Shown piece by piece: positions 28,202 to 44,584 of a stretch of DNA of 53,653 bases. The position numbers and the translations under genes are program-made. The first letter of the stretch is position 1. Each line of letters begins with the position of its first letter. The stretch is from Pseudomonadota bacterium. Its GTDB lineage: Bacteria; Pseudomonadota; Gammaproteobacteria; Pseudomonadales; Moraxellaceae. The notes under the pieces were generated by a model. That model did no database searches. It was not told the origin of the DNA and was given only the letters and a program-made list of their open reading frames with translations. The stretch covers positions 1 through 53,653 of the forward strand of contig JAJZHK010000015.1 of the NCBI GenBank assembly GCA_021804565.1, in the 5' to 3' direction.

Positions 28202-29146
28202 TCAAGCGCCGAACATCACTTCACTATCCAGCCCCTGGTGCTCAAGGATTTCACGCAGACGACGCAGGGCGTCCACCTGAATCTGGCGCACACGCTCGCG
28301 GGTCAGGCCGATTTCCTCGCCGACCTCTTCGAGGGTCGCCGGTTCGAAACCACGCAAACCAAAGCGACGGGCGAGAACCTCACGCTGCTTCTCCGGCAGT
28401 TCATCGATCCAGCCGTCGAGATTGCCACGGATATCTTCTTCCTGCAGCAACTCAGCAGGATCACTGACGCGACCATCGGTGAGGACCTCGGCCATGGTCT
28501 TGTCGCTGTCAGGGCCAACAGGCATATCGATGGAGCAAATACGCTCATTCAAACCGAGCATGCGATGCACTTCCTCGACCGGCTTGTCGAGCAGGCAGGC
28601 GATCTCATCCGGCGTCGCCTCATGATCCAGCTTTTGTGTCAGCTCACGGGCAGCGCGCAAATAGACATTGAGTTCCTTGACGACATGGATAGGCAGACGT
28701 ATCGTGCGCGTCTGATTCATCAGCGCACGCTCCATGGTTTGCCGTATCCACCAGGTGGCGTAGGTCGAAAAACGAAACCCACGCTCAGGGTCAAATTTTT
28801 CCACAGCGTGAATAAGGCCTAAATTGCCTTCCTCGATCAGGTCCAGCAAGGTCAGGCCGCGATTGATATAACGGCGCGCGATCTTGACCACCAGACGCAA
28901 ATTGCTCTCGATCATGCGCTTGCGGGCACTGGCCACCCCGCGTCTGGCCCGACGGGCGTAGTAGACTTCTTCTTCCGCACTCAGCAAAGGCGAGAAGCCT
29001 ATTTCATTGAGATACAGTTGGGTGGCATCGGCCGTACCTTGGCTCGCTCCTTCCCGGCGTACAGGCAAAGCCAGCGGTTCACTTTTTGATGCGGGCTCAC
29101 CCGTCGAAATACTACGATTGTACCTTGATGCTTTACGTGCCTGCAT
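28202..29146 (-). CDS. rpoS: RpoS, stationary-phase sigma factor
   Basis: Sigma-38 of the general stress response. The 314-residue protein has region 1.2 ([17 protein letters not shown]), region 2 ([47 protein letters not shown]), region 3 ([19 protein letters not shown]) and region 4 ([37 protein letters not shown]). The ATG at 29146 follows a GTGAGGGGGG site. It sits downstream of nlpD with a 142-base gap, as in E. coli, where the main rpoS promoter lies within nlpD. A strong terminator follows. Very short N-terminal region, with no rpoD-like region 1.1. Confidence 0.97.
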   Translation of the reverse strand: MQARKASRYNRSISTGEPASKSEPLALPVRREGASQGTADATQLYLNEIGFSPLLSAEEEVYYARRARRGVASARKRMIESNLRLVVKIARRYINRGLTLLDLIEEGNLGLIHAVEKFDPERGFRFSTYATWWIRQTMERALMNQTRTIRLPIHVVKELNVYLRAARELTQKLDHEATPDEIACLLDKPVEEVHRMLGLNERICSIDMPVGPDSDKTMAEVLTDGRVSDPAELLQEEDIRGNLDGWIDELPEKQREVLARRFGLRGFEPATLEEVGEEIGLTRERVRQIQVDALRRLREILEHQGLDSEVMFGA

Positions 29147-29288
29147 GATGCCCCCCTCACCTTTTATTCTTGCAGCGCCCCTCACAGGCCGCTGTTTTTT
29201 GATTATGTTGCAAGCCAACCACTTTTCAGAAATCCTGTCCTGGCCGTCTTCTAAGCCCGGCCAAGCTACTCTTGGCCTCACCGCCTGA

Positions 29289-30038
29289 TCACTGCTTGGG
29301 CAGCAAGCTCAGCGGGTCTATGGGCCGGCCGGCTTGACGAATTTCAAAATGCAAGCCCACTCGATCAGCCCCACTAGAGCCCAGCTTGGCCACCACATCC
29401 CCCTGGTGCACCCGTTCCCCTTCATGCACCAGAATACGGTCATTGTGCGCATAGACACTCAAATAAGGCCCTGCATGCTGGATGATCACCAGCAAACCAT
29501 AACCTACCAGACCTGAGCCACAGTAGACGACACGACCTGACGCCACTGCATGCACAGATTCTCCCCTTTTTCCTAAAATGTCTATCCCCTTGTTGCCCAG
29601 AGCCTGGGTCGAGAAACCGGCGATGACATGGCCCTGCACAGGCCATATCCAGGACTGAACACCTGTTTCCAGAGGCTTTTTTGCGACTGTCGGCTTTTTG
29701 ACGGCCGTTCCGAGGACAAGCGCTCGATGCGTTTTCCTGAGCACCGGCATAGGGCTGGACGATACCTCCTGATGGGCTTCATCAAGTTGCAGGACCATCT
29801 TCGGATATATTCCACAGCTCTTAGGTAACTTATTGATTTTGCATAGAACGCGATAGTCTTTATCAAAGCTTAAAGCGATCGAGTAAAGGGTATCGCCCGG
29901 CTGTACGACATAGCGCCCCTGCGTGTCCTGGACACGGGCATGGCGGGAGGCTGCAGGAGACAGGTCGACGACAGGAGCGACATGGCGGCTCTGGCAGGCG
30001 ATCAGTGTCAAAAATAGAACCCAAATCAGCCGACTCAT
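29289..30038 (-). CDS. nlpD: NlpD, LysM/LytM lipoprotein, amidase activator
   Basis: A 249-residue outer-membrane-directed lipoprotein: lipobox LIAC with Cys at about residue 15, a LysM domain ([18 protein letters not shown]) and a C-terminal LytM domain ([14 protein letters not shown] and onward). The first metal-ligand motif of active M23 peptidases is replaced by NKGIDILG, while LHFEIR is kept; this degenerate form is typical of NlpD, which activates the septal amidase AmiC instead of cutting murein itself. The ATG at 30038 is chosen since it puts the lipobox at the right distance. Lies between pcm and rpoS, the conserved place. Confidence 0.93.
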   Translation of the reverse strand: MSRLIWVLFLTLIACQSRHVAPVVDLSPAASRHARVQDTQGRYVVQPGDTLYSIALSFDKDYRVLCKINKLPKSCGIYPKMVLQLDEAHQEVSSSPMPVLRKTHRALVLGTAVKKPTVAKKPLETGVQSWIWPVQGHVIAGFSTQALGNKGIDILGKRGESVHAVASGRVVYCGSGLVGYGLLVIIQHAGPYLSVYAHNDRILVHEGERVHQGDVVAKLGSSGADRVGLHFEIRQAGRPIDPLSLLPKQ

Positions 30039-30121
30039 GGCGGTCTCATTATCGATCAAGGCGGGCTCAATGAGGCCACAAATCCTTGAAACTCTTAAGG
30101 GAACAAGCAGCCGGGCAGGCT

Positions 30122-30176
30122 TCTGTTAAAAATTATAATAATCAAAAAATTATGTTTATAGAAAAAAAATCTAAGA
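30122..30176 (-). promoter_or_regulatory. AT-rich nlpD/rpoS upstream region
   Basis: Minus-strand TATAAT at 30132-30137, about 95 bases before the nlpD start, inside a nearly pure A+T run beginning at the end of pcm. No good -35 is visible at normal spacing; the A/T tracts could act as an UP element or regulator site. Confidence 0.35.
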
Positions 30177-30851
30177 TTGACGTAAACCTGCGCGCATGGG
30201 CACAAAATGCACCTTGCCCAAGGAACGCTCTTCGATGCCCTCCTCGCGACGGTACAAAGCGATCAGCTCCTGTCCGCCGGCACGAGCCACCGGCAAGACC
30301 AGGCAGGCATTCAGCGCCAGCTGATCGAGCAAGGCAGGTGGCACGCCCAGGGGCGCTGCCGCACATAAAATAGCATCAAAAGGGGCCTCCTCCGGCCACC
30401 CCAGAAGACCATCGGCATGGCGCAGATGACAGTTTCGATAACCCAGACGCTGCAGGCGCTCGCGCGCCTTGTCCTGCAAAGGACGGATACGCTCCAGGCT
30501 GTAGACCTCACGAAAAAGCTCGGCCAGAACTGCCGTTTGATAGCCACACCCGGTCCCGACTTCAAGGACCCGGCCATGGTTCGCAGCGCCCAGCAAAACC
30601 TCGCTCATACGCGCCACCACATAGGGTTGCGAGATGGTCTGCCCCTGTGAGATGGGTAGTGAGCTGTCCTCATAGGCGCGATGCGCCAGAGCCTCGTCAA
30701 CGAACAGGTGGCGCGGCAAGCTGCGCATCGTTTCCAGCACCTGCAAAGAACGTATCCCCTGCTCTTGCAAGCGCTGCACCATGCGATCGCGAGTGCGTGG
30801 CGAGGTCATGCCGCTACCGAGGCGCTCAAGATCCGTATATGGCGTCATCAT
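30171..30851 (-). CDS. pcm: Pcm, protein-L-isoaspartate O-methyltransferase
   Basis: Repairs isoaspartyl residues in aged proteins with SAM. The 226-residue protein has PRHLFVDEALAHRAYEDSSLPI and GQTISQPYVVARM, which form the substrate pocket, then the SAM motif VLEVGTGCGYQTAVLAEL. Its start overlaps the surE stop (ATGA), so the pair is probably translated together, as in many gammaproteobacteria. Confidence 0.96.
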   Translation of the reverse strand: MMTPYTDLERLGSGMTSPRTRDRMVQRLQEQGIRSLQVLETMRSLPRHLFVDEALAHRAYEDSSLPISQGQTISQPYVVARMSEVLLGAANHGRVLEVGTGCGYQTAVLAELFREVYSLERIRPLQDKARERLQRLGYRNCHLRHADGLLGWPEEAPFDAILCAAAPLGVPPALLDQLALNACLVLPVARAGGQELIALYRREEGIEERSLGKVHFVPMRAGLRQS

Positions 30852-31615
30852 GACACCTGCTCCAGCCAGCTCTGCACACCCGCCACCCCAGAGAGCAAGG
30901 TCATATCAGTCTGCAAGGGGGTCACCGACACATAAGCCTGCTCGATGGCATGAAAATCTGTGCCCGGCCCGCCATCGGCAGCCTCCCCAGCGACACCTAT
31001 CCAGTAGACCCGACGTCCTCGGGGATCGCTTAAGGCCCGAACATCCTGGGCTCGCTGGCGATGCCCGCAACGGGTCGCCCGCACACCTCGTATCGACCCG
31101 GCAGGGAGGTCCGGCACATTGACATTGAGAATGGAGCGCTCCGGCAAAGCCAGCCGTGACCAGTCCTGCAACAAGCGGCGCGCCCACTGTGCGGCCACCG
31201 CAAAACCTTCACGGCCGTGCTCACGCACATGGGCGCCACACAAGGAGATCGCCATGGCCGGTTTACCGAGAAAACGACCTTCCAGGGCTGCGGCCACCGT
31301 TCCTGAATAAATGACATCATCCCCTAGGTTGGCACCGGCATTGATTCCCGAGATGACCAGATCAGGTTCGTAGTCCAAAAAACCATTGAGTGCCAGATGG
31401 ACACAGTCAGCCGGCGTCCCGGAGACGGCATAAAAACCATTGTCCAGATGGGTCACCCGTAAAGGCTGATGCAAAGTCAGAGCACTGGACAGGCCGCTGC
31501 ACTCGGTCTCGGGGGCGATCACGGTCACGTGCGCGATATCGGCGATGGCTTCATACAAGGCAGCCAGACCTGGCGCCATGACCCCATCGTCATTGCTCAA
31601 CAAGACCTGCATCAT
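30848..31615 (-). CDS. surE: SurE, survival 5'/3'-nucleotidase
   Basis: A metal-dependent phosphatase acting on nucleoside monophosphates and short polyphosphate. The 255-residue protein shows LLSNDDG (metal ligands D9, D10), APETECSGLSSALTL, SGTPADCVHLAL and SGINAGANLGDDVIYSGTVAAALEG. Start overlaps the truD stop (TAATG) and its own stop overlaps pcm. Typical length. Confidence 0.96.
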   Translation of the reverse strand: MMQVLLSNDDGVMAPGLAALYEAIADIAHVTVIAPETECSGLSSALTLHQPLRVTHLDNGFYAVSGTPADCVHLALNGFLDYEPDLVISGINAGANLGDDVIYSGTVAAALEGRFLGKPAMAISLCGAHVREHGREGFAVAAQWARRLLQDWSRLALPERSILNVNVPDLPAGSIRGVRATRCGHRQRAQDVRALSDPRGRRVYWIGVAGEAADGGPGTDFHAIEQAYVSVTPLQTDMTLLSGVAGVQSWLEQVS

Positions 31616-32673
31616 TACTCTCCTCCCTCTTCCTGGCCATGATGATCGCCCTCCACCAGATCGACGATTTCCTGCAGCACCACCGTGGCATAGGCGCCAC
31701 GGCCCAGCTCAAAGCTCAGGCAGAGATCATCGCCACAACGCTCATGCTGCAAATTTTGCACACGCAGGCGCAAGGCGCGACGATCATGCTCGAGCAGCTG
31801 TGCCACGACCGCGATAGCCTCGCTATCCTCGGCCAGTACCACCGCTTCCAGGGCAGCCACCTGGGCGTTCACAACGGGTTTGCCGCGGCCTGGTAAAGGA
31901 CCGCTGGGATGCACGTCGAGGGCGGCCAGGCGCGCGACGATGGCTGCATCCTCAGCCTGCGGATGAAAGAAGCTCTGGCGTCCATCAAGCATCAGAACGT
32001 CACCATCCAGACATTGATTCCAGCTGCCCTGGGCGACGCGTGCAGACAGTACCTTATTGAACCAAGCCGAGCGCAAAGCCGACAGCCACATCGCTTCACG
32101 TCGCGGCAAACGCCGCGTACGCAAGCGCTGCCAGCGTCCCAGCATGGCCAGGCCTAACTCTATATTCTGTCGCTCACGGCCAAAACGCTGCTCCCCAAAA
32201 TAGTTGGGGACCCCCAGATCGCGTAGACTTTGCAGGCGCGCCTGCAGTTGCAGCTCGTCCAGGTCGACATCACGCAAGCGGATACGAAAACGGTTGGCAC
32301 GGTGACTGCCACGGGGCAGCTTGCGCAAGTGTCGATGGCGTGCGAGGACCCGCCAGCCTTCGCCATCGAGCTCCTCAGGGGCATCGCGACCGGGCAGATG
32401 GATACTCAGCCACTGCCGGGTTCGTGCCCAACGGTCCTTGAGCCCGGCATACCCGATGCTTTGCACCGGCACCTGACAGCGCTGGGCCAGAGCATCGATC
32501 AGTGCAAAGCTGCTCATGCCGGTCTTCTCAACCTGGATCAACAGATGCTCGCCCTCACCGTCAGGGGCAAATCCAAGGTCCTCATCGACGATAAAATCAT
32601 CAATCTCTACTTTCAGCCTTGCCTGCCCCAAGCTGGGGCCGTGTGCACGCTGCCAGCGCGCATGAATGTTCAT
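31615..32673 (-). CDS. truD: TruD, tRNA pseudouridine(13) synthase
   Basis: Makes pseudouridine 13 in tRNA-Glu. The 352-residue protein carries the catalytic Asp in [14 protein letters not shown], the [11 protein letters not shown] strand and [10 protein letters not shown], all family hallmarks. A Glu/Gly-rich tail (HHGQEEGGE) ends it. Start overlaps the ispF stop (ATGA). Confidence 0.95.
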   Translation of the reverse strand: MNIHARWQRAHGPSLGQARLKVEIDDFIVDEDLGFAPDGEGEHLLIQVEKTGMSSFALIDALAQRCQVPVQSIGYAGLKDRWARTRQWLSIHLPGRDAPEELDGEGWRVLARHRHLRKLPRGSHRANRFRIRLRDVDLDELQLQARLQSLRDLGVPNYFGEQRFGRERQNIELGLAMLGRWQRLRTRRLPRREAMWLSALRSAWFNKVLSARVAQGSWNQCLDGDVLMLDGRQSFFHPQAEDAAIVARLAALDVHPSGPLPGRGKPVVNAQVAALEAVVLAEDSEAIAVVAQLLEHDRRALRLRVQNLQHERCGDDLCLSFELGRGAYATVVLQEIVDLVEGDHHGQEEGGE

Positions 32674-33152
32674 CGCTGCACCAGGAGGCAGACCGCCTGC
32701 GCCATCAGTCCTTCGCGCCGACCTATCGCCCCCAAGCCCTCGCAGGTGGTGGCTTTGACACTGACATCGGCCATATCGATCTGCAAATCAGCGGCGATAT
32801 GGCTGCGCATCGCCAACACATGCGGCGCAATGCGCGGCCGCTCAGCCAGCACGCAGACATCAACCTGTGCGACATGATAGCCTCGGCCATGCACCAAACG
32901 CAGGACTTGGCGCAGCAGGTCACGGCTGTCCGCGCCCTTCCAGGTGGGATCCGTATCGGGAAAGTGCTGACCGATATCGCCCAAGGCCAGTGCTCCGAGC
33001 AAAGCATCACACAAAGCATGCAAGGCCACATCACCATCTGAGTGCGCGAGTATGCCCTGGTCATGGGCGATACGTACGCCGCACAGGGTGACATGGTCGC
33101 CTGCACAAAATCTATGAATATCGACGCCCTGACCTATACGTATCGCTTGCAT
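32670..33152 (-). CDS. ispF: IspF, 2-C-methylerythritol 2,4-cyclodiphosphate synthase
   Basis: Cyclises CDP-ME-2-phosphate in the non-mevalonate isoprenoid pathway. The 160-residue protein has the Zn ligands in GVDIHRF and [11 protein letters not shown], then [11 protein letters not shown] and [12 protein letters not shown]. The ATG at 33152 lies 2 bases after the ispD stop and gives MQAIRIGQG; a TTG two codons earlier is possible. ispD and ispF catalyse pathway steps flanking ispE, which is not in the window. Confidence 0.96.
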   Translation of the reverse strand: MQAIRIGQGVDIHRFCAGDHVTLCGVRIAHDQGILAHSDGDVALHALCDALLGALALGDIGQHFPDTDPTWKGADSRDLLRQVLRLVHGRGYHVAQVDVCVLAERPRIAPHVLAMRSHIAADLQIDMADVSVKATTCEGLGAIGRREGLMAQAVCLLVQR

Positions 33153-33154
33153 TT

Positions 33155-33843
33155 TCAACTCTCGGTGTCTTGCTGAGCCCGCAAAATGGCGGCTGCGAGC
33201 GCGATGTCTGCGGGGTAAGTGATCTTGATATTGTCATGCGCACCAGCGACCAGCTGCGGCATCCGTCCAGCGGCTTCAAAAACACCCGCTTCATCGCCCG
33301 GTAATTGCCCCTGTGCCAAGGCCTGCTGCAAGAGACGACTGAGCTCGCCATAGGCAAAAGCCTGCGGGGTCAAAGCATGCCACATATGGCTGCGATCCAC
33401 GGTAGCGACGACCCGGGCGGCCGCATCGGCTCGCTTCATGGTGTCGCGCACCGCTGCGGCGAGCAAGGCCCCGTCAGGCGACGTTTGCGCAGCCAGCAGC
33501 AGCCTCTGCAAATCTTCATGGCGCACGCACGGGCGAGCGGCATCATGCACCAGAACACAGTCATCATCCTGGGCGAGCGAGGCCAGGGCCTGCAAACCCG
33601 CCGCCACCGAATGACAGCGCTCACGGCCACCTTGGACATAAAGAATCGGCGCCTGCGGATCCGGGTACCGATAATCGTCCCCGGCGGCGAGGACGAGAAC
33701 CACGGCCTGCGGCTCGATACGCAGCAAACGCTCCAGCGTCCAGGCGATGACCGGCCGACCCGCTAAAGGCAGGTACTGTTTGGCCACCTCGCTTTGCATA
33801 CGCCGTCCGGCACCCGCGGCCGGGATGATGACCCAGGGACGCT

Positions 33844-33847
<4 letters not shown>
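33155..33847 (-). CDS. ispD: IspD, 2-C-methylerythritol 4-phosphate cytidylyltransferase
   Basis: Transfers CMP to MEP in isoprenoid precursor synthesis. The 230-residue protein shows the nucleotide-binding start [45 protein letters not shown] and LTPQAF. The start is GTG, overlapping the ftsB stop (GTGA). The operon order ftsB-ispD-ispF is standard. Confidence 0.96.
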
Positions 33848-35489
<1,642 letters not shown>

Positions 35490-35501
35490 TCAAAGTAATC
35501 T

Positions 35502-38001
<2,500 letters not shown>

Positions 38002-38048
38002 TTACGAAGCCATGCAGCGATCAGCGCATGTGCTCAGGATGGGGAGGA

Positions 38049-38078
38049 AGTCTAACACGACTAACTTCCCGCTCTCAA
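38049..38078 (-). promoter_or_regulatory. Candidate extended -10 promoter for pyrG operon
   Basis: On the minus strand TTGAGA (38073-38078) and TAGACT (38049-38054), 18 bases apart, with TGT just before the -10 forming an extended -10 element. About 75 bases upstream of the pyrG start. Confidence 0.5.
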
Positions 38079-38134
38079 CGTCGCCACGCATCTACTGCGC
38101 CCCCAGGAGCCCAGGCAGGTCTGTCGCCTGCGGC

Positions 38135-39466
38135 TCATCGGTACAGCTCAGGCGCTTGCCAGTGCACCCAATAACCTGGCTCTCCAGGGGCTGCCGCAGC
38201 TTCCTGAGCGGTCGCCACGCCAGGCACACAGATCAGCTGTTCGCCACAATAGAGCAAAGGCATGTGCGCCCGCGCCGCCGCAGACCAAGCGGTCGATTGC
38301 AACAATTTCTTGACCTGGCGTTCGCCATCGTGGCGATGCAGACGCTCACCACCACGGCGCTGCCGGACCGCTAGTCCTTGCTGCCAAAGACTGGCACGCA
38401 GGCCCTGCCCGAGCACCGGGCTTCGGCGCAGGACCCCGCCATCCGGCAGGTAGAGCTCGGCGCTGTCCGTCCAGACCTGCGCCGGCCAGATCACTTCATC
38501 GCGCACAGGCTCCCAGTAGAGACGCTGACGCGCGCAGACAAAGCGATGATGTCGCCAATGCAGCTGAGCGCCACCTGCAGGCGTGAATAAAAGCCGCCAT
38601 AGTCTTTCGATCCACGCGCGCGGAGGAATGCCTATAGCCGCCTGACGCAGCCACAATCGCAAAACGCGGCGCCCCTGACTGATCGGTAGCGCACCCAAGG
38701 CCCGGGCATCGAGACTTCTGCCATCCTCGCCCAGCAGACCTGCCAACAGCGCCGCGTCACGCTCCTGACGTAGCTGCCGTTCTTCCCAGCCCTCTCCAGC
38801 CAAGGCCCCCAGATGCGCTATCGCCTGTGGCCAGCGCTGGACAATCGCTGGTAAAATTCTATGCCTGATGTAGTTGCGATCCAGCTGCACATCGGCATTG
38901 CTGCCATCCTCCACCCAGGTGATACCCTGCTCATGCAGGTAATCTTCAATCAGCTTGCGCTCCTGATCCAGCCAAGGTCGCCAGATACGGTAGGCCGGCT
39001 CGTGCCAAGACTCATCGCTGGCCATGGCCGCCAAACCATCGAGACCGCTGCCTCGAAACAGACGAAACAAGACCGTCTCCGCCTGATCCATGGCGTGATG
39101 GGCCAGGAGCAGAACATCCTCGGCACGCAACTCCGCAGCCCATACCGCTTGACGCGCTGCGCGCGCCTGCGCCTCCAGGCTGGGACCGGCACCGACCTGC
39201 ACACGATGCACACGCAAGGGCAGTTGCCAAAGCCGAGCCTGCTGGGTGATATGTTCGACCCATGGATCAGCGTCCGCCTGCAATCCATGATGGATATGCA
39301 CGGCACGCAAGGACAGCTGCATCTCGTCACGCAGCTGCAGCAAGGCATGCGCCAGTGCGCTGGAGTCGCGACCACCGCTCCAGGCCAGCACCAAATCACC
39401 CTGCAGCCCGGCACGACGCTCGCCAATAAAGCGACGCAGAGCCTCAAGCAGAGCCTGTGACATCAT
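38135..39466 (-). CDS. tilS: TilS, tRNA(Ile)-lysidine synthetase
   Basis: Attaches lysine to C34 of the minor tRNA-Ile (CAU), so that it reads AUA. The 443-residue protein has the PP-loop LAWSGGRDSSALAHAL, IHHGLQADADPWVEH, AHHAMDQAETVLFRLFRGSGL and ITWVEDGSNADVQLDRNYIRHR, then the C-terminal domain (RQRRGGERLHRHDGERQVKKLLQ pattern split by short gaps). The classical SGGxDS is SGGRDS. Tandem ATG codons at the start. It precedes pyrG, as in Pseudomonas, and follows an SDR gene by 5 bases. Confidence 0.93.
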   Translation of the reverse strand: MMSQALLEALRRFIGERRAGLQGDLVLAWSGGRDSSALAHALLQLRDEMQLSLRAVHIHHGLQADADPWVEHITQQARLWQLPLRVHRVQVGAGPSLEAQARAARQAVWAAELRAEDVLLLAHHAMDQAETVLFRLFRGSGLDGLAAMASDESWHEPAYRIWRPWLDQERKLIEDYLHEQGITWVEDGSNADVQLDRNYIRHRILPAIVQRWPQAIAHLGALAGEGWEERQLRQERDAALLAGLLGEDGRSLDARALGALPISQGRRVLRLWLRQAAIGIPPRAWIERLWRLLFTPAGGAQLHWRHHRFVCARQRLYWEPVRDEVIWPAQVWTDSAELYLPDGGVLRRSPVLGQGLRASLWQQGLAVRQRRGGERLHRHDGERQVKKLLQSTAWSAAARAHMPLLYCGEQLICVPGVATAQEAAAAPGEPGYWVHWQAPELYR

Positions 39467-39471
39467 GCAAC

Positions 39472-40227
39472 TCAGCGCGCTGGCATACGCAGCCCGCCAT
39501 CGATGCGCAACACTTCACCATTGAGAAAGCTGTTTTGCATGATGTGCAAGGCCAGCTCACCAAATTCACGCGGTTCTCCCAAACGCTTGGGAAACTGTGT
39601 CGCTGCAATCAGTGGACGCCGAACATCCTCAGAGGCGGCCTGCATCAGGGGCGTATCGAATATACCGGGGGCGATGGTATTGACGCGTATACCCAGACCG
39701 GCCAGATCGCGCGCCATCGGCAAGGTCATGCCGACAATACCGCCTTTGGAGGCGGCATACGCCACTTGCCCGACTTGCCCCTCATAGGCAGCGATCGATG
39801 CCGTATGGATGATGACGCCACGCTCGCCCTGCTCGTCGACCTCGTTCAGAGCCATACGCGCTGCCGCACAACGCGCCAGGTTGAAGCTCCCGATCAGATT
39901 GACCTGCACGACTTGCTCGAACAGTTGTAGAGGCATCGGCCCCTGCTTGCCGACAGTCCGGCTCGCCGTACCGATGCCGGCACAATTGAGCAAACCATGC
40001 AACTGACCCAGGGCGGCCAACAGATCACTCACCCCTTGCGCATCGACGACGTCGACTACATAAGCCTGTGCGGCTGAACCCAGGCTCAAAGCTGCCGCCT
40101 GGACACGCTCTGCGTCACGGTCGATGAGCGCCACACGCGCGCCTGCAGCGACGAGAACCTGCGCCGCCGCATAACCCAAGCCTGATGCACCGCCCGTCAC
40201 CACCACCAGTTTGCCTGCAATGTGCAT
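39472..40227 (-). CDS. SDR dehydrogenase, 3-hydroxyacyl-CoA dehydrogenase type II-like
   Basis: A 251-residue oxidoreductase with TGGASGLGYAAAQVL, LLNCAGIG, Ser in HTASIAAYEGQ, YAASKGGIVGM and the tail GEVLRIDGGLRMPAR. The NAD specificity Asp (LIDRD) and the block around PMPLQLFEQVVQVNLIGSFN match the HSD17B10-like group, which oxidises short branched 3-hydroxyacyl-CoA, for example in isoleucine breakdown. The ATG at 40227 follows GAGGGGG. It is 73 bases downstream of another SDR gene. Confidence 0.9.
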   Translation of the reverse strand: MHIAGKLVVVTGGASGLGYAAAQVLVAAGARVALIDRDAERVQAAALSLGSAAQAYVVDVVDAQGVSDLLAALGQLHGLLNCAGIGTASRTVGKQGPMPLQLFEQVVQVNLIGSFNLARCAAARMALNEVDEQGERGVIIHTASIAAYEGQVGQVAYAASKGGIVGMTLPMARDLAGLGIRVNTIAPGIFDTPLMQAASEDVRRPLIAATQFPKRLGEPREFGELALHIMQNSFLNGEVLRIDGGLRMPAR

Positions 40228-40300
40228 CACACCCCCTCATCCATCGTCGCTACTTGCTGTATGTCAAAGCGGCATCGAGTGCGGCCCTGGCTGCTCACCT

Positions 40301-41143
40301 TCAGGACTGCTGCAACATCTTACGGCGTCTCAGCTTACCACCGAGCACCAGCACGTCCTGATAATAACCTGGCAAGACACGGGCCATGAGGTCGATCAGC
40401 TTGGCATCCGGGCCGATGAGCAGGCGACGCTGGTTGCGCTCAATCGCACGCACGATCGTCGCCGCTGCCGCCTCAGGGGTGGTGATGAAGGCCTTCTCGA
40501 AGTCACGCTGGGCCTTGTCATCGGTAAAACCAGCACTTTGGGTGATACGTGCACTGGCGGCAATATTGGTCTTGATCCCACCCGGATGCACACAGGTGAC
40601 CCCTATCGGCGCACCTTCAATCGCCAACTCTTCGCGCAGGGATTCGGTAAATCCTTTGACCGCGAACTTGGCTGCATTGTAAGCCGATTGCGTCGGCACC
40701 CCGATCAAGCCAAAAACACTCGATATATTCACCACATGACCTTCGCCTGCGGTACGCAGGTGAGGCAAGAAGGCTTTGGTACCGTAGACCACGCCCCAGA
40801 AATTGATATTCATGAGCCACTCGAAATCGGCGTAAGCCATATCTTCGACGGTCGCTCCCAGGGCCACCCCGGCATTGTTGATGATGACATGGACATGGCC
40901 AAAACTGCGCGCGCACTCATCAGCCCAATCATAGACCGCCTGACGATCGGCGACATCCAGACGGCAGGCGGTGGCTTTGACACCCAGCGCCCGGCAGGCC
41001 TCTGCGGTCGATTCGACCGCTTTTTCGTTGATATCCGACAACGCCAGATGGCTGCCACGGCTTGCCAACAAAAGAGCCGTAGCCCGGCCTATGCCTGAGC
41101 CGGCTCCGGTGATTGCGACCACTTTATCCTTGAGCTGCTTCAT
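40301..41143 (-). CDS. Short-chain dehydrogenase/reductase
   Basis: A 280-residue SDR: TGAGSGIGRATALLL, LDVADRQAVYDWADECAR, NNAGVALGATVEDM, Ser in NISSVFGLIG and YNAAKFAVKGFTESL. The last 40 residues (RNQRRLLIGPDAKLIDLMAR and onward, ending KLRRRKML) resemble lipid- or sterol-related SDRs with a C-terminal membrane-associating tail. Substrate unknown. AGGAAGG precedes the ATG. Confidence 0.9.
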   Translation of the reverse strand: MKQLKDKVVAITGAGSGIGRATALLLASRGSHLALSDINEKAVESTAEACRALGVKATACRLDVADRQAVYDWADECARSFGHVHVIINNAGVALGATVEDMAYADFEWLMNINFWGVVYGTKAFLPHLRTAGEGHVVNISSVFGLIGVPTQSAYNAAKFAVKGFTESLREELAIEGAPIGVTCVHPGGIKTNIAASARITQSAGFTDDKAQRDFEKAFITTPEAAAATIVRAIERNQRRLLIGPDAKLIDLMARVLPGYYQDVLVLGGKLRRRKMLQQS

Positions 41144-41266
41144 CAGTTTGCCTTCCTGCTATCGTGAGGTGCAGCTAGATTAGAAAGCCTGAGGCCTATG
41201 GTCAATGAACTTGCGGCCTGAGCACTGCGTCAGCGCCGCCAAGCCGACGCACCCGGCCGCGGTTTT

Positions 41267-41647
41267 TTAACGATGCAGCCAGGCCTGCACGCTCAACACC
41301 CCCAAAATAGTGAGCAATAAGGAGCCCCCCAGATGCACCAGGATCGCCAACAAGGCCATGGCGGTACGGCCGGCTTGCAACTGCGTCACCACTTCTGCAG
41401 AAAATGTGGAAAATGTCGTCAGACCGCCACAAAAGCCGGTGATCAGCAGCAAACGCCACTCCGGCGACCACCCCGGCATCTGGGCAAAAGCGGCCATGGC
41501 GACACCGACGATATAAGCGCCCAGGAGATTCGCCGCCAGAGTACCTGGAGGCACGGCGGCCCATAAAGCATTGAAGCGCACCCCCAACTGCCAGCGCAAC
41601 AAGGCCCCCAAGGAAGCCCCCAGGGCAATGGCGAGTATACTACGCAT
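41267..41647 (-). CDS. crcB: CrcB/FluC fluoride ion channel
   Basis: A 126-residue inner-membrane protein with four predicted membrane helices; it dimerises to export fluoride. The hallmark [13 protein letters not shown] holds the fluoride-lining Phe/Thr residues, and [14 protein letters not shown] carries the conserved Asn. The ATG at 41647 overlaps the end of the DUF190 gene by 8 bases. No fluoride riboswitch was recognised in the cysB-DUF190 junction. Confidence 0.94.
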   Translation of the reverse strand: MRSILAIALGASLGALLRWQLGVRFNALWAAVPPGTLAANLLGAYIVGVAMAAFAQMPGWSPEWRLLLITGFCGGLTTFSTFSAEVVTQLQAGRTAMALLAILVHLGGSLLLTILGVLSVQAWLHR

Positions 41648-41966
41648 CCTGGACCTGCCCAAGACGTCCAAACTGAGCAGGAATACGTACATAAAAAAGG
41701 TGTAGCTGCAAAGACTCCAGATGTGCCATGAAACGCGTCACCAGGTCATCCTCAGCGATGAAACGAAGATAGACCGGCTCATCGGCCAGTTCGAAAAAAT
41801 GCGCACTGTGCAGACGCCCACCCTGCCCAAAACCCAGACCTGCGCTAGCCATCGTCGCCCCGGGCACGCCAAAGCGACGTGCCTCTTCGAGCAGCCAGGT
41901 GATCAACTCCTGACCCTGATGATGCTGATCACGGGTCGTGTAAAGCTCCAGCAAACTTCCATGCAT
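41640..41966 (-). CDS. DUF190 (PII-like) protein paired with crcB
   Basis: A 108-residue protein with [22 protein letters not shown], then [19 protein letters not shown], the pattern of DUF190, a PII/GlnB-fold family often encoded next to crcB. It probably senses or regulates in the fluoride response, though no biochemical role is certain. The ATG at 41966 follows GGGGG; the longer frame upstream lies inside cysB and is not used. Confidence 0.9.
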   Translation of the reverse strand: MHGSLLELYTTRDQHHQGQELITWLLEEARRFGVPGATMASAGLGFGQGGRLHSAHFFELADEPVYLRFIAEDDLVTRFMAHLESLQLHLFYVRIPAQFGRLGQVQDA

Positions 41967-41982
41967 AAGACCCCCGGGACAC

Positions 41983-43840
<1,858 letters not shown>

Positions 43841-43844
<4 letters not shown>

Positions 43845-44584
43845 CGCGGTGTATTGAGTACCCCTACCGGCAGTTCCGAAAACCAGTTGATAAAACGCTC
43901 AACGTCGGCACCCCGATAAATCGCCCCATGCTGGGGGCATAGCATGTCAATCTTGAGCGCTGCGGCGCGCTCGCACCAGACCAGCTTAGCGGTCTGTGAG
44001 CCCATCCATCGCTGGTGAAAATGCTTGGCATGCCTGATATGCTCGTCGAAGTCACGCACAAAAACATCGGCTGAACCTGGCAGCATGGCCGCACCCACAT
44101 CGCCAGAAAAAAGAATACGAGCGACTTCATCGTAAAGATGAAAGTTCCCCGAAGAGTGCAGGTAATGCGCTGGAAGGGCCTGCAAACGTAAGGCGCCCAA
44201 AGATATCTCGCTCCCCTCGTCAGGCAAGGAGATAAAGGTTTGCTCGTGACCACCAAAATGGGTGACGAAAGTTCCCCATAACCAACTCAGATAACAGCGC
44301 AGCTCAGGATTCACTTCAAGCCAAAGCGCCAAAGACGAGATGATGTCAGGGTCCTGGTGCGATGCGAAAATATAACGCAGATGGCGTGGATCAACGATCT
44401 CACTCAGCGCCGCAAAAACCGCTGGAAAGATCTCCATGCCGCCCGGATCGGTTAACAAAAGGTGCTCACCATCGCTGACAACATACTCATTGGTGTCGAT
44501 GACGTCGTTACGCTTGTCAGGGTCGCGCGTCAGAACATGCCAGCTATGTGTGCCTTGCTCATATATTTTGACAGCCTTTTTCAT
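43841..44584 (-). CDS. ODP-like beta-lactamase-fold diiron protein
   Basis: A 247-residue metallo-beta-lactamase-fold protein of the flavodiiron/ODP type. Metal-ligand candidates: H76-x-D78-x-D80 (SHQDPDII), H140 or H143, D162 (FSGDVG) and H219 (PQHG). Classical flavodiiron enzymes have HxExD; the variant HxDxD and lack of a flavodoxin domain fit the oxygen-binding diiron proteins used as chemotaxis sensors in spirochaetes (Treponema ODP). NEYVVSDGEHLLLTDPGG is the fold's first strand pair. Start overlaps the receptor-fragment stop (ATGA), so the two proteins are probably made in equal amounts. It is the last gene of the chemotaxis operon. A hydrolase role cannot be excluded. Confidence 0.75.

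Noticed and set aside
41967-41982. Possible fluoride riboswitch before DUF190-crcB
   Set aside because: Only 16 bases separate cysB and DUF190, too short for the aptamer, and none was recognised in the cysB end.
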